Assembly: GCF_003201205.1 (NCBI RefSeq) | Contig: NZ_QICN01000004.1 | Location: 296,160-360,159 of the forward strand | Reading direction: 5' to 3' | Length of the DNA stretch: 64,000 nt | From: Sinimarinibacterium flocculans | Lineage (GTDB): Bacteria; Pseudomonadota; Gammaproteobacteria; Nevskiales; Nevskiaceae | Shown here: positions 51,492-60,976 of the stretch, piece by piece | How the letters are laid out: each line of letters opens with the position of its first letter | Numbering within the stretch: position 1 is the first letter of the stretch | Made by a program: the position numbers and the translations under genes | Notes under the pieces: generated by a model | What the model saw: only the letters and a program-made list of their open reading frames with translations | The model's database searches: none | Told to the model about the DNA's origin: nothing

Positions 51492-52802
51492 ATGACGACC
51501 CGCGACGAGCAGATCAAGGCCCTGGAAAAGGATTGGGCGGAAAACCCCCGCTGGAAGAGCGTCAAGCGTGGCTACAGCGCCGCTGACGTGGTTCGTCTGC
51601 GCGGTTCGCTGAACGTCGAGCACACCCTGGCCAAGCGTGGCGCCGAGAAGCTGTGGAAGCTGGTCAACGGCGACGCCAAGAAGGGCTACGTCAATGCCTT
51701 CGGCGCGATCACCGCCGGCCAGGCGATGCAGCAGGCCAAGGCCGGCCTCGAGGCCGTGTACCTGTCGGGCTGGCAGGTCGCCGCCGACGGCAACACCTCC
51801 GAGACCATGTACCCGGACCAGTCGCTGTACGCGTACGACTCGGTGCCGACGATGGTCCGTCGCATCAACAACACCTTCAAGCGCGCCGACGAGATCCAGT
51901 GGGCCAAGGGCGTCGGCCCCGGCGACAAGGACTTCGTCGACTACTTCCTGCCGATCGTCGCGGACGCGGAAGCCGGCTTCGGCGGCGTGCTCAACGCCTT
52001 CGAGCTGATGAAGAACATGATCAGCGCGGGCGCTGCGGGCGTGCACTTCGAGGACCAGCTCGCAGCCGTGAAGAAGTGCGGCCACATGGGCGGCAAGGTG
52101 CTCGTGCCGACGCAGGAAGCGGTCGAGAAGCTGATCGCGGCGCGTTTCGCCGCCGACGTCATGGGCGTGCCGACCATCGTGCTCGCGCGCACCGACGCCG
52201 AGGCTGCGAACCTGCTGACCTCGGATCACGACGCCAATGACAAGCCGTTCGTCACCGGCGAGCGCACCTCGGAAGGCTTCTACCGCGTCAAGAACGGCCT
52301 CGAGCAGGCGATCTCGCGCGGCGTCGCCTACGCGCCGTACGCCGACCTGGTGTGGTGCGAGACCGGCACGCCGGACCTCGGCTTCGCCCGCGAGTTCGCG
52401 CAGGCCGTGCACGCCAAGTGCCCGGGCAAGCTGCTCTCGTACAACTGCTCGCCGTCGTTCAACTGGAAGAAGAACCTCGACGACAAGACCATCGCCAAGT
52501 TCCAGGACGAGCTGTCGGCACTGGGTTACAAGTACCAGTTCATCACGCTCGCCGGCATCCACATCAACTGGTACAACACCTTCCAGTTCGCGTACAACTA
52601 CGCGCGCGGCGAAGGCATGAAGCACTACACCGAGATGGTGCAGGAGCCGGAGTTCAAGGCGCGCGACCAGGGCTACACCTTCGTGTCGCACCAGCAGGAA
52701 GTCGGCGCCGGCTACTTCGACGACGTCACCACGGTGATCCAGGGTGGCAGCTCGAGCGTCAAGGCGCTCAGCGGCTCGACCGAAGAAGAGCAGTTCCACT
52801 AA
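51492..52802 (+). CDS. aceA: Isocitrate lyase
   Basis: Glyoxylate-shunt enzyme cleaving isocitrate to glyoxylate and succinate, 436 residues. The catalytic loop is KKCGHMGGK with C196. Other signatures: [47 protein letters not shown] and [20 protein letters not shown] 51492 is preferred over TTG 51486; GAGAGG lies 10 bases upstream of the ATG. A strong terminator follows at 52893. With malate synthase A it allows growth on acetate or fatty acids. Confidence 0.97.
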   Translation: MTTRDEQIKALEKDWAENPRWKSVKRGYSAADVVRLRGSLNVEHTLAKRGAEKLWKLVNGDAKKGYVNAFGAITAGQAMQQAKAGLEAVYLSGWQVAADGNTSETMYPDQSLYAYDSVPTMVRRINNTFKRADEIQWAKGVGPGDKDFVDYFLPIVADAEAGFGGVLNAFELMKNMISAGAAGVHFEDQLAAVKKCGHMGGKVLVPTQEAVEKLIAARFAADVMGVPTIVLARTDAEAANLLTSDHDANDKPFVTGERTSEGFYRVKNGLEQAISRGVAYAPYADLVWCETGTPDLGFAREFAQAVHAKCPGKLLSYNCSPSFNWKKNLDDKTIAKFQDELSALGYKYQFITLAGIHINWYNTFQFAYNYARGEGMKHYTEMVQEPEFKARDQGYTFVSHQQEVGAGYFDDVTTVIQGGSSSVKALSGSTEEEQFH

Positions 52803-52892
52803 GAGCCGAACGGCATGCCGGCCCGCGCTGCCGAGTGGCGGGGGCCTTGGCATCGCAGTGCCGAGAGCTTTAAAGTACTTTAAGTTTCAAAC

Positions 52893-52927
52893 AAAACCCC
52901 CGGATTATCTGGGGGTTTTCTTTTTTT
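52893..52927 (+). terminator. Rho-independent terminator of aceA
   Basis: AAAACCCCC (52893-52901) pairs with GGGGGTTTT (52911-52919) around a 9-nt loop, followed by CTTTTTTT. The adjacent AAAA tract upstream makes it potentially active in both directions. Confidence 0.93.
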
Positions 52928-53018
52928 GCGTCTGTGGTCGCGGGAGCGCCGCCGCGGCCGCTTGTCTTCCGCCACGGACAGGCGTATGACTGCGGTCCCG
53001 GGACCGTTCGGGGGCGTC

Positions 53019-54713
53019 ATGAACAAGCACCGCATTGTAGCCGCCGCGCTGCTCGTGGCCGTCGTCGTCGGCTTCGCCTGGTACCTGCAATCCGCCGGGC
53101 GGCGACCAGCCGAGACGGCCGAGGCACCGCCACCGCCGACGATTCCCGGCGCGAGCATTCTCGAAGGGCTCGAGGGCTACGACTATCCGGTCACCGCGAA
53201 CGCCGAGGCGCAGCGCTGGTTCAACCAGGGCATGGTGCTGACCTGGGGCTTCAACCACGATGCAGCGGCGCGCTCGTTCCTGATGGGGACTGCCGCCGAT
53301 CCGGGTTGCGCGATGTGCTGGTGGGGCGCGGCGCTGGTGCTCGGGCCGCACGTCAACGCGCCGATGGCCCCCGAGGACGTGCCCCGTGCCTGGGCCCGTC
53401 TCCAGAATGCCCTGGAACGGGTCGACACGGTGACACCGCGCGAGCGCGCGTATATCGAGGCCCTGGCGGCGCGCTACGCCGAGCAGTCCGGTGACGACCG
53501 CAGCGCTCTCGACAAGGCTTGGGCCGAAGCAATCGGCCAGGTCGTAGCGCAGTATCCGGACGACCTCGATGCCGCGACGCTGTATGCCGAGGCGCTGATG
53601 GACCTGCAGCCCTGGGACTACTACGACGCAGACGGCCGGCCGCGCGGGCGCACGCCGGAGATCATCGCGACACTGGAAGCGGTGATGGCGCGGGATTCCG
53701 GGCATCCCGGGGCGCTGCACCTGTACATCCATGCGGTCGAGGCCTCGGACGCGCCGGAGCGCGGTGTCGCGGCAGCCGACCGGCTGCGCGAGGTGCTGCC
53801 GGGTGCGGGACATCTGGTGCACATGCCGGCGCATATCTATACGCGCGTCGGTCGCTACCACGACGCCGTCGTCGCGAACCAGAAGGCCATCGAGGCCGAC
53901 GATGCCTATCTCGCGCTGTGCCGCCCGGCCCCGGGCGTCTATCCGCTGGGCTACGTGCCGCACAATCATCACTACCTCTGGTGGGCGGCATCGATGCAGG
54001 GGGCCGGCGAGACGGCGCTGGCGGCAGCCGACGAAACTGCCAAACGGGCCTGGATTCCGGAGCTGATCCGCGAACCGACGCTGATCGCACTGCAGGACTT
54101 CTGGGTCACACCGCTGAAGGCGCGCGTGCAGTTCGGCCGCTGGGACGAGCTGCTGGCGACGCCGGCACCGCCCGAGGATCTGGCCTATCCCACGGCGATG
54201 TGGCATTTCGCGCGCGGGATGGCGCACGCACGTACCGGGGACGTCGATGCCGCCGCGCAGCACCTCAAGGCCTTGTCGTCCGCCGCCGCCGACCCGGCAT
54301 TCGAGGCCTTGCTGATCGGGCCGCAGCATCCGCTGTCGACGACGCTGCGTATCGCCGAACGCCTGCTGGCAGGGACGCTCGCGGCGCAGGTCGGCGACGG
54401 CGACGCCGCCATCGCGGCGTTCGAGCAGGGGCTCGCGCTCGAGGATGCGGCAGCCTACTTCGAGCCGCCGCTGTGGCACGCGCCGGTACGCCAGACGCTG
54501 GGCGCTGCACTGCTCGCCGACGGCCGGGCAGCGGACGCCGAAGCGGTGTATCGCGAAGACCTGCGCCGCAATCCTGAGAACGGCTGGTCGCTGTACGGAC
54601 TGGAGCGCAGTCTGCGTGCGCAGGGACGCGACGCTGATGCCGACGCCGCACGCGTGCGGTTCGAGGCTGCGTGGTCGCAGGCGGACGTACGGCTCGACGC
54701 CTCACGCATCTGA
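53019..54713 (+). CDS. Membrane-anchored tetratricopeptide-repeat protein
   Basis: A 564-residue protein. One N-terminal transmembrane segment (IVAAALLVAVVVGFAWYL) is followed by a Pro-rich linker and TPR-like helices throughout. Recognisable stretches are RWFNQGMVLTWGFNHDAAAR, MCWWGAALVLGPHVNAPM, HPGALHLYIHAVEAS, HLVHMPAHIYTRVGRYHDAV and LGAALLADGRAADAEAVYRE. The conserved His/Cys-rich motifs define a family seen in many Proteobacteria, with no established role. ATG 53019 is chosen because the anchor then begins at residue 1; ATG 52986 is also in frame. Confidence 0.78.
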   Translation: MNKHRIVAAALLVAVVVGFAWYLQSAGRRPAETAEAPPPPTIPGASILEGLEGYDYPVTANAEAQRWFNQGMVLTWGFNHDAAARSFLMGTAADPGCAMCWWGAALVLGPHVNAPMAPEDVPRAWARLQNALERVDTVTPRERAYIEALAARYAEQSGDDRSALDKAWAEAIGQVVAQYPDDLDAATLYAEALMDLQPWDYYDADGRPRGRTPEIIATLEAVMARDSGHPGALHLYIHAVEASDAPERGVAAADRLREVLPGAGHLVHMPAHIYTRVGRYHDAVVANQKAIEADDAYLALCRPAPGVYPLGYVPHNHHYLWWAASMQGAGETALAAADETAKRAWIPELIREPTLIALQDFWVTPLKARVQFGRWDELLATPAPPEDLAYPTAMWHFARGMAHARTGDVDAAAQHLKALSSAAADPAFEALLIGPQHPLSTTLRIAERLLAGTLAAQVGDGDAAIAAFEQGLALEDAAAYFEPPLWHAPVRQTLGAALLADGRAADAEAVYREDLRRNPENGWSLYGLERSLRAQGRDADADAARVRFEAAWSQADVRLDASRI

Positions 54714-54771
54714 TAGAGGGCTAAAACCCGATCCAAGGCAGACCGCCTGCCTGTGCAGAAGGAGAAGTCTC

Positions 54772-55788
54772 GTGCGCGTGCTCAAGTGGCTGGTGATCGT
54801 CGTTGCGATCCTGATCGTTGCGGCGATCGGCATCGGTTTCGTGCTCCCCGACCGGGCCAGCCTCGAACGCTCGGTGGTCGTGGATGCGCCGCCGGCAACG
54901 GTCTACACCGCGCTCAACGGCTTCAGGCAGTTCAACCACTGGTCGCCGTGGGCCGCGCTCGACCCGGACGCGGTCTATCTCCACGAAGGGCCGCCCGTGG
55001 GTGTCGGCGCGAAGATGAGCTGGCGCAGCGATGACCCCTCGGTGGGCAGCGGCAGCCAGGAGATCGTCGAAACCGTACCGTTCGAGCGTGTCCGCATGCG
55101 CCTGGAGTTCGAGGGCTTCGACAGCGAGAACTACGCGAGCCTCTCGCTCGAGCCGGAGGGTGAGGGCACGCGGGTCACCTGGGGCTACGACACCCGCTTT
55201 CACGGCGACCTGCTGGGGCGTTACTTCGGACTGATGCTCGATGGCATGCTCGGCCCGTTCTACGAGCGCGGGCTGGCGGCACTCCAGTCCTTCGTCGAGA
55301 CCCTGCCGGTCGAGGACATCAGCAATCTGGAGGTCGACGTGATCGAGGTCGAGCCCCGGCCCATCGTCTATCTGTCCGCCGCGGCAGGACCGGATGATGC
55401 GGCGCAGGTGCTCGCGGCGGCGCATGCGCGGCTCGCGGCGCATCTGGCGGCGAACGGACTCCAACGGAGCGCGCCGCCGATCGCCATCACCCGCGAGTAC
55501 AACGAGGAAACCGGCGCCTGGCGCTTCGATGCCGCGATGATCGTGAACCGCGCCGATCCGCCAGCGGACGAGGCCCAGGGCATCCGCAGCGGCCAGCGCT
55601 ACAGCGGCTGGGTGGCGCGTGCCGCGCACACCGGACCTTACGAGACGAGCGCAGTCACCTACCGGCAGTTGCTGGCGTGGCGCAGCGCCGCAGGCCTCGA
55701 GGACAACGGCGATTCCTGGGAGCAGTACCCCGGCGATCCGGCAGCGACGGAACAGCCGTCGATGTACGTGTTCTGGCCGATCCGCTAG
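54772..55788 (+). CDS. SRPBCC (START-like) and GyrI-like effector-binding fusion, signal-anchored
   Basis: A 338-residue protein. A membrane anchor (VLKWLVIVVAILIVAAIGIGF) is followed by an SRPBCC/polyketide cyclase-like domain (ERSVVVDAPPATVYTALNGF, with FNHWSPWAALDPDA) and a C-terminal GyrI-like small-molecule domain (AAHTGPYETSAVTYRQLLAW, MYVFWPIR). The start is GTG 54772, preceded by AAGGAG. It follows the TPR gene by 58 bases. The TAG stop lies inside the CTAG that borders a MITE-like insertion. Function unknown; both domains bind hydrophobic ligands in known cases. Confidence 0.82.
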   Translation: MRVLKWLVIVVAILIVAAIGIGFVLPDRASLERSVVVDAPPATVYTALNGFRQFNHWSPWAALDPDAVYLHEGPPVGVGAKMSWRSDDPSVGSGSQEIVETVPFERVRMRLEFEGFDSENYASLSLEPEGEGTRVTWGYDTRFHGDLLGRYFGLMLDGMLGPFYERGLAALQSFVETLPVEDISNLEVDVIEVEPRPIVYLSAAAGPDDAAQVLAAAHARLAAHLAANGLQRSAPPIAITREYNEETGAWRFDAAMIVNRADPPADEAQGIRSGQRYSGWVARAAHTGPYETSAVTYRQLLAWRSAAGLEDNGDSWEQYPGDPAATEQPSMYVFWPIR

Positions 55789-56034
55789 CCTGCATTTCTC
55801 ACAGGGTGATCGAGCGATGGCCGTACGTCGAGGATGCCAGCGGCGCCGGGCTGGAGCGAAACCGATGGTTGTTCCATCGGTTGAGTGAAGCCCAAGCTGA
55901 TGGCACCGCAGGCAGGCCAGTGCCGATCAGCCTTCGATCCCGATGACCGCATTGTTTTGCGAGCGCATCACGAAATCCTAAATGAGTTCCGGCTCTGGTG
56001 CGGGGATCGAAGGCGACCCTGTGAGAAATGCGGG
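55789..56034. mobile_element. MITE-like element with 19-bp terminal inverted repeats, 246 bp
   Basis: Terminal repeats CCTGCATTTCTCACAGGGT (55789-55807) and its complement at 56016-56034 match at 18 of 19 positions. CTAG flanks both ends (55785-55788 and 56035-56038), consistent with a 4-bp target duplication. Inside are a 9-bp hairpin (AACCGATGG at 55860-55868, CCATCGGTT at 55874-55882) and a 12-bp inverted repeat (GCCTTCGATCCC at 55930-55941 with 56003-56014). No credible reading frame is present, so it would need a transposase in trans. The left end meets the SRPBCC stop codon. Confidence 0.75.
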
Positions 56035-56052
56035 CTAGCGTCGGACGGCCAT

Positions 56053-56078
56053 AGAAAAGGGCCCGCTTGCGCGGGCCC
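56053..56078 (-). terminator. Rho-independent terminator of phoX
   Basis: On the minus strand GGGCCCGC and GCGGGCCC (56059-56066 and 56071-56078) form a perfect 8-bp stem with a 4-nt loop, followed by TTTTCT. It lies 33 bases past the phoX stop. Confidence 0.9.
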
Positions 56079-56110
56079 AGTCGTACGGGAAGGGTGCTGC
56101 TGGCGAAGCT

Positions 56111-58219
56111 TCAGATGCCGATCGTGCCGCCGTCGTCCTTGGTGATGACGATCGTGGCCGAGCGCGGGCGCACGCCGGCGGCGCCGGTCTCGAGCGCGTT
56201 GCGGCTCGGGTTCGGCCAGCTGCCGTCCGGCTCGGCCAGCGAGCCGTCTTCACCCGGGTGCTGGATGTTGACGAACAGCGTCTTGTAGTCCGGCGTCATG
56301 TCGATGCCGGTGATTTCGCAACCGCGCGGGCCCACCAGGAAGCGGCGCACGGTGTCCGGTGTGGCCTGTGCGCCGGCGATCGTCGGCGCGTCCGTCGTCG
56401 TGACCACGGAACCGTCGCCGACCTGACCGGGCAGGGCGGCCAGCATCTGGTTGTTGCTGCGGTCGGCGCCCGGAAAGACGCCGTCGTCGGTCTGGATCCA
56501 CAGCAGGCCGCGCGAGTCGAACCACAGGCCGTCGGCGCTCGAGAAGTCGTTGTCGTCGGTGAGCGACGATACGTTGGTCGAGGCCTCGGCGTTGGCGGCT
56601 GCGCCGAACAGGAAGATGTCCCAGTCGAAGCTCGTCGCTTCCTGCACGCCGCCGGTCTCGCGCCAGCGGATGATGTGGCCGTTGGCATTGGCCAGACGTG
56701 GGTTGGCGGCGTCCGCCTGTCCGGGCTCGGTGCGACGGGTGTTGTTGGTCAGGGTCATGTAGACCTCGCCGTTCACCGGGTTTACGGAGCCCCATTCCGG
56801 GCGGTCCATCTTCGTCGCGCCGACCGAGTCGGCGGCCAGACGCGTGGCGATGCAGACGTCGGCCTGGCTGGCGAACGGGAACAGCGTGTTGTTGATGTCG
56901 AGACCGTTCTCGTTGACGCTCAGCTCGATCCACTCGCCACTGCCGTCGGCGTTGAACCTGGCGACGTACAGCGTGCCGTTGTCGAGATACTTGGCGCCGA
57001 CGGCCAGGCGGTCCGTGCGAGAGGCATCCGCCGGGTCCCAGTTCTCGGCGGAGACGAACTTGTAGATGTAGTCGAAGCGGTTATCGTCGCCCATGTAGAA
57101 CACCAGCGGGCGGCCCGAGATCGCCGGGGCGGTCCAGCAGCCCTCGTGGACGAAACGGCCGAGCGCCGTGCGCTTCTGCGGGCGGGAATCGGGGTCGAAC
57201 GGATCGATCTCGACGATGTAGCCGTAGGTGTTGGCTTCGTTGCGGTAGTCCGTCGTCGCGCTGCCGCCGGCCTGGGCCGTGATGTTGAAGCGGCGATAGA
57301 CGTCGGCGTTGACGGTGTCCCACTTGCGGTAGGAGAAGCCGCGCGTGTCCGGGCCGAGTCCCGCCCGGGCGAGTTGGGCGTTGTCGGCGGCGTTGCGCAG
57401 CGCGGCGTCGTCGCCGCGATTCCAGTACGAGAACCAGTTCTCCTCGCACGCGAAGTAGGTGCCCCACGGCGTGCGGCCGTTGGCGCAGTTGTTCAGCGTG
57501 CCGCGCGTGCGCGTGCCGTCGGGGGAGAACGGTGTCGACAGGCGTGCGCTGCCGCGCGCCGGGCCGGTGATGTCCATCTCCGTGAACGGCGTGATGCGGC
57601 GGTTGAAGGCGGAGGTCTGCACATACGACATGCTGTTGCTGCTGCCGTCGCGGCGCACTTCGACGATCGACACGCCGTGTGCGTTCATCTCCTTGTCCAC
57701 CTCGGCCTGCGGGCGGTTGCCGTTGATGTCCTCGGTGGGGCCGGCGGCGTGGATGTAGGCGTCGAGCACCTGCTCGTGATTCATCACCAGCAGACCGCGG
57801 TCCGAGCGGCTCGGCGCGTACTGGCCGTCTTCGGACAGGCCGAAGTAGGCCATGCCGTCATGCTGGTCGCCCGCGCGGCGGTCGGATGCCGTATCGGTGC
57901 CATTGTTGAGGAAGTCGGGGGTTCCCCCGTCGATCGGATCGCCAAAGGCGTACAGCACGGCAGCGCTGTAGCCGGCAGGCAGGGTCACCGCATCGTTGAG
58001 ATTCTTGGCGACTGCCTGAAAGCCCAGAGACCGCGGGCTGCCGCCGCCATCGTTGTCGTCATCGCTGCAGCCGACCAGTGCCAGACTGCTCAGCGTCGTC
58101 GCGCTGGCCAGCGTGACACCGCCACGCAGGAAATCGCGGCGCTCCAGGCGCTTCGACAGGACTTCCTGGAAGCTGGTGTTCGCAGAGTGGTTATGGACTT
58201 CGTCGGGGTGATTGCTCAC
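56111..58219 (-). CDS. PhoX-family phosphatase (DUF839), Tat-exported
   Basis: A 702-residue protein of the PhoX alkaline phosphatase family, calcium- and iron-dependent beta-propeller enzymes that release phosphate from organic esters outside the cytoplasm. The Tat motif RRDFLRGG at residues 27-34 is followed by a hydrophobic stretch ending VGCSDDD; the Cys could make it a lipoprotein. Propeller segments include LPAGYSAAVLYAFGDPIDGG, GLLVMNHEQVLDAYIH, WGTYFACEENWFSYW, GRFVHEGCWTAPAISGRPLV and FVNIQHPGEDGS. Phosphate-starvation control is typical for relatives, but no Pho box was identified here. Confidence 0.9.
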   Translation of the reverse strand: MSNHPDEVHNHSANTSFQEVLSKRLERRDFLRGGVTLASATTLSSLALVGCSDDDNDGGGSPRSLGFQAVAKNLNDAVTLPAGYSAAVLYAFGDPIDGGTPDFLNNGTDTASDRRAGDQHDGMAYFGLSEDGQYAPSRSDRGLLVMNHEQVLDAYIHAAGPTEDINGNRPQAEVDKEMNAHGVSIVEVRRDGSSNSMSYVQTSAFNRRITPFTEMDITGPARGSARLSTPFSPDGTRTRGTLNNCANGRTPWGTYFACEENWFSYWNRGDDAALRNAADNAQLARAGLGPDTRGFSYRKWDTVNADVYRRFNITAQAGGSATTDYRNEANTYGYIVEIDPFDPDSRPQKRTALGRFVHEGCWTAPAISGRPLVFYMGDDNRFDYIYKFVSAENWDPADASRTDRLAVGAKYLDNGTLYVARFNADGSGEWIELSVNENGLDINNTLFPFASQADVCIATRLAADSVGATKMDRPEWGSVNPVNGEVYMTLTNNTRRTEPGQADAANPRLANANGHIIRWRETGGVQEATSFDWDIFLFGAAANAEASTNVSSLTDDNDFSSADGLWFDSRGLLWIQTDDGVFPGADRSNNQMLAALPGQVGDGSVVTTTDAPTIAGAQATPDTVRRFLVGPRGCEITGIDMTPDYKTLFVNIQHPGEDGSLAEPDGSWPNPSRNALETGAAGVRPRSATIVITKDDGGTIGI

Positions 58220-58407
58220 GGGTGCTCCTTAGCTTGCAGTGGAGGGCTGGCATCAAGTGACGGGAGCCTATGCGGGGTCAATGACGGTTTCGGGACGTTT
58301 CGATGACGGCCGCCTCCGCGGCTGCGGTCCGAGCGCGACGGATCGACGCGTGGCCGCCGGATACCGGGCAATCGCTGCTAAGATCGGTTTGCAACAGGAG
58401 ATTCACG

Positions 58408-59070
58408 ATGATTCGCATCATGCTGGTCGACGACCACCGCCTCGTTCGCGCGGGCCTCAAGCGCGTGCTGACCGAGGTAGCGGACATGGAGGTCGTGGCC
58501 GAGGCGAGCAGCGGCGAGGAAGCGCTGGAACTGGTTCGCGACATCACGCCCGATGTGGTGCTGATGGACATCAACATGCCGGGCATCGGCGGGCTCGAGG
58601 CGACGCGGCGGCTGTTGCAGCGCAACCCCGCAGTAAAAGTCATCGTCGTGTCGATGCACTTGGAAGAGCCGTACCCGAGCCGGATGCTGGCAGCGGGCGC
58701 GGCCGGCTACATCAGCAAGGATTCGGCAGCCGACGAGGTGGTCACGGCGATCCGGCGGGTGCATGGCGGCGGTCATTACGTGGCCGCGGACGTGGCCGGG
58801 AATCTAGCCGCGAGCCTGGTCAAGGGACCGGGCGGTGCATCGCCCTTCGACCAGCTCTCGCAGCGCGAGACGCAGGTCATGCTGATGGTGACCAAGGGCT
58901 ATTCGACGCAGGAGATCTCCGATCGTCTGCATCTATCGCCGAAGACCGTCAGCACGTATCGCTACCGCCTGTTCGAGAAGCTGGGCGTGGGCAATGACGT
59001 CGAGTTGACGCGCATGGCGATGCGTTACGGCCTGCTCGACGAGCGCGCCGAGGTCCGCAGCGAAGCCTGA
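58408..59070 (+). CDS. uvrY: LuxR-type response regulator UvrY/GacA
   Basis: Response regulator of the BarA-UvrY (GacS-GacA) two-component system that drives CsrB-type small RNAs, 220 residues. The receiver domain has acidic pocket DD at 8-9, phosphorylated D54 (VLMDINMPGIGG) and the K in YISKDSA. The LuxR helix-turn-helix is around LSQRETQVMLMVTKGYSTQE and ISDRLHLSPKTVSTYRYR. ATG 58408 follows ACAGGAG. uvrC is 26 bases downstream, the conserved uvrY-uvrC-pgsA order. The cognate sensor is not in the window. Confidence 0.95.
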   Translation: MIRIMLVDDHRLVRAGLKRVLTEVADMEVVAEASSGEEALELVRDITPDVVLMDINMPGIGGLEATRRLLQRNPAVKVIVVSMHLEEPYPSRMLAAGAAGYISKDSAADEVVTAIRRVHGGGHYVAADVAGNLAASLVKGPGGASPFDQLSQRETQVMLMVTKGYSTQEISDRLHLSPKTVSTYRYRLFEKLGVGNDVELTRMAMRYGLLDERAEVRSEA

Positions 59071-59096
59071 GCGGGCGGGAGTCTGCGCGGCGAGCC

Positions 59097-60914
59097 ATGG
59101 CCCCGACGGACGCGGCGTTCGATCACAAGGCGTTTCTCTCGCAGCTGAGCACGCTGCCCGGCGTCTATCGCATGATCGGCGCCGGCGACGAGCTGCTCTA
59201 CGTCGGCAAGGCGCGGAACCTGCGCAAGCGCGTGGGCAGCTACTTTCTGCGCGCCAGCGGCAATCCGCGGATCGAGAGCATGGTGTCGCAGATCCGGCGG
59301 ATCGAGGTCACGCTGACGCACACCGAGGACGAGGCGCTGATCCTCGAGGCCAACCTGATCAAGGACCTCAAGCCGCGGTACAACATCTATTACCGCGACG
59401 ACAAGAGCTATCCGTACGTCCGCTTCAGCGATCACGCCTATCCGCGGATCTCGTACTACCGCGGTGCGCGCAGCGGACGTGACCAGTACTTCGGGCCGTT
59501 TCCCAGTGCTTCGTCGGTGCGCGAGACCTTGCAGTCCCTGCAGAAGCTGTTCCGGCTGCGGCCCTGCCGTGACAGCTTCTTTGCCCATCGCGACCGCCCG
59601 TGTCTGCAATACCAGATCAAGCGCTGTTCGGCGCCGTGCGTGGGGCTGATCACGCCAGAGGACTACGGTCGCGAGCTGCGCAATGCCGCGCGCCTGCTCG
59701 AAGGCAAGGGCGACGAGCTGGCACGCGATCTCAATGCGCAGATGGAGCAGGCCGCCGAGGCCCTCGAGTTCGAACTGGCGGCGCGCCTGCGCGACCAGAT
59801 CGCCGCCCTCAAGCGCGTGCGCCAGAACCAGGTGATGACCGGTGGCGCGGAGGACCTGGATGTGGTCGTCGTCGCGCCGCATCCGGCGCACAGCTGCGTG
59901 ACCGTGGTCAGCGTCCGCGACGGCGCCAACCTCGGGCACAAGAGCCACTTCCCCCGGCACCCGCTTGGCGCCGATCCGGCCGAGCTGCTGGAGAGCTTCG
60001 TCAGCCAGCACTACCTCGAGCATCCGCCACCGCCGGAGATCCTGCTCGGCGACCGGCTGGACGAGGCCGGCCTGCTCGAAGAGGCCCTGAGCCGCCATGG
60101 CGGACGCCGGGTGCGCATCCACCATCCGCAGCGCGGGATCAAGCAGCGCCTGCTGGAGATGGCCCAGCAGACGGCGGCGCAGGCGCTGTCGGCCCATCTT
60201 CTGGAAGCCGCGACGATGGACCAGCGGCTGCTGGAGCTGCAGCAGGCGCTCGATCTGGAACGGCCACCGCAGCGGATGGAGTGCTTCGACATCTCGCACA
60301 CGCAGGGAGAGCGCGCGGTCGCCTCCTGCGTGGTCTTCGGCCCCGAGGGGCCGCTCAAGGCCAGCTACCGGAAGTTCAACATCGACGGCATCGAGCCGGG
60401 CGATGACTACGCCGCCATCCGGCAGGCCGTGGGCCGGCGTTTCGCGAAGATCAAGTCGGGGCAGGGCAGTGCACCGGACATCCTGTTCATCGATGGCGGG
60501 CAGGGGCAGCTCAACGCGGCGCTCGAGGCGCTCGAGGAACTGGAGGTCACGGAGCTGCGCGTCGTCGCCATCGCCAAGGGGCCGACCCGCAAGCCGGGCC
60601 TCGAGGAGCTGATCCTGCCGGAGCAGGAACATGCGCTGCGCCTGCCTCCGGACTCGCCGGCCCTGCATCTGATCCAGCGGATCCGCGACGAGGCCCATCG
60701 CTTCGCGATCACCGGGCACCGGGGACGCCGGGAAAAGGCGCGCCTGGGTTCCGGGCTCGACGACATCGACGGACTCGGCCCGGCGCGGCGCAGGGCGCTG
60801 CTGCGGGCTTTCGGCGGCACGGCGCAGATCCGCCGCGCGGGCGTCGACGAGATCGCGCGCGTCGAAGGCGTGTCGCGCACCCTGGCAGAACGCATCTACG
60901 CGCACTTCCACTGA
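59097..60914 (+). CDS. uvrC: Excinuclease ABC subunit C
   Basis: Nucleotide-excision repair nuclease of 605 residues. The N-terminal GIY-YIG domain cuts 3' (LPGVYRMIGAGDELLYVGKA). The UVR/UvrB-binding motif is LNAQMEQAAEALEFELAARL. The C-terminal RNase H-like nuclease has MECFDISHTQGERAVASCVV and DILFIDGGQGQLNAALEAL. A tandem helix-hairpin-helix closes the protein (LDDIDGLGPARRRALLRAFG and ARVEGVSRTLAERIYAHF). The start is ATG 59097. Confidence 0.96.
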   Translation: MAPTDAAFDHKAFLSQLSTLPGVYRMIGAGDELLYVGKARNLRKRVGSYFLRASGNPRIESMVSQIRRIEVTLTHTEDEALILEANLIKDLKPRYNIYYRDDKSYPYVRFSDHAYPRISYYRGARSGRDQYFGPFPSASSVRETLQSLQKLFRLRPCRDSFFAHRDRPCLQYQIKRCSAPCVGLITPEDYGRELRNAARLLEGKGDELARDLNAQMEQAAEALEFELAARLRDQIAALKRVRQNQVMTGGAEDLDVVVVAPHPAHSCVTVVSVRDGANLGHKSHFPRHPLGADPAELLESFVSQHYLEHPPPPEILLGDRLDEAGLLEEALSRHGGRRVRIHHPQRGIKQRLLEMAQQTAAQALSAHLLEAATMDQRLLELQQALDLERPPQRMECFDISHTQGERAVASCVVFGPEGPLKASYRKFNIDGIEPGDDYAAIRQAVGRRFAKIKSGQGSAPDILFIDGGQGQLNAALEALEELEVTELRVVAIAKGPTRKPGLEELILPEQEHALRLPPDSPALHLIQRIRDEAHRFAITGHRGRREKARLGSGLDDIDGLGPARRRALLRAFGGTAQIRRAGVDEIARVEGVSRTLAERIYAHFH

Positions 60915-60976
60915 GCGCCGGCGTGCTGGGCTATCCTGTGCCCGGCGTATCGCCAACCGCACCGTAATCGACGTCC

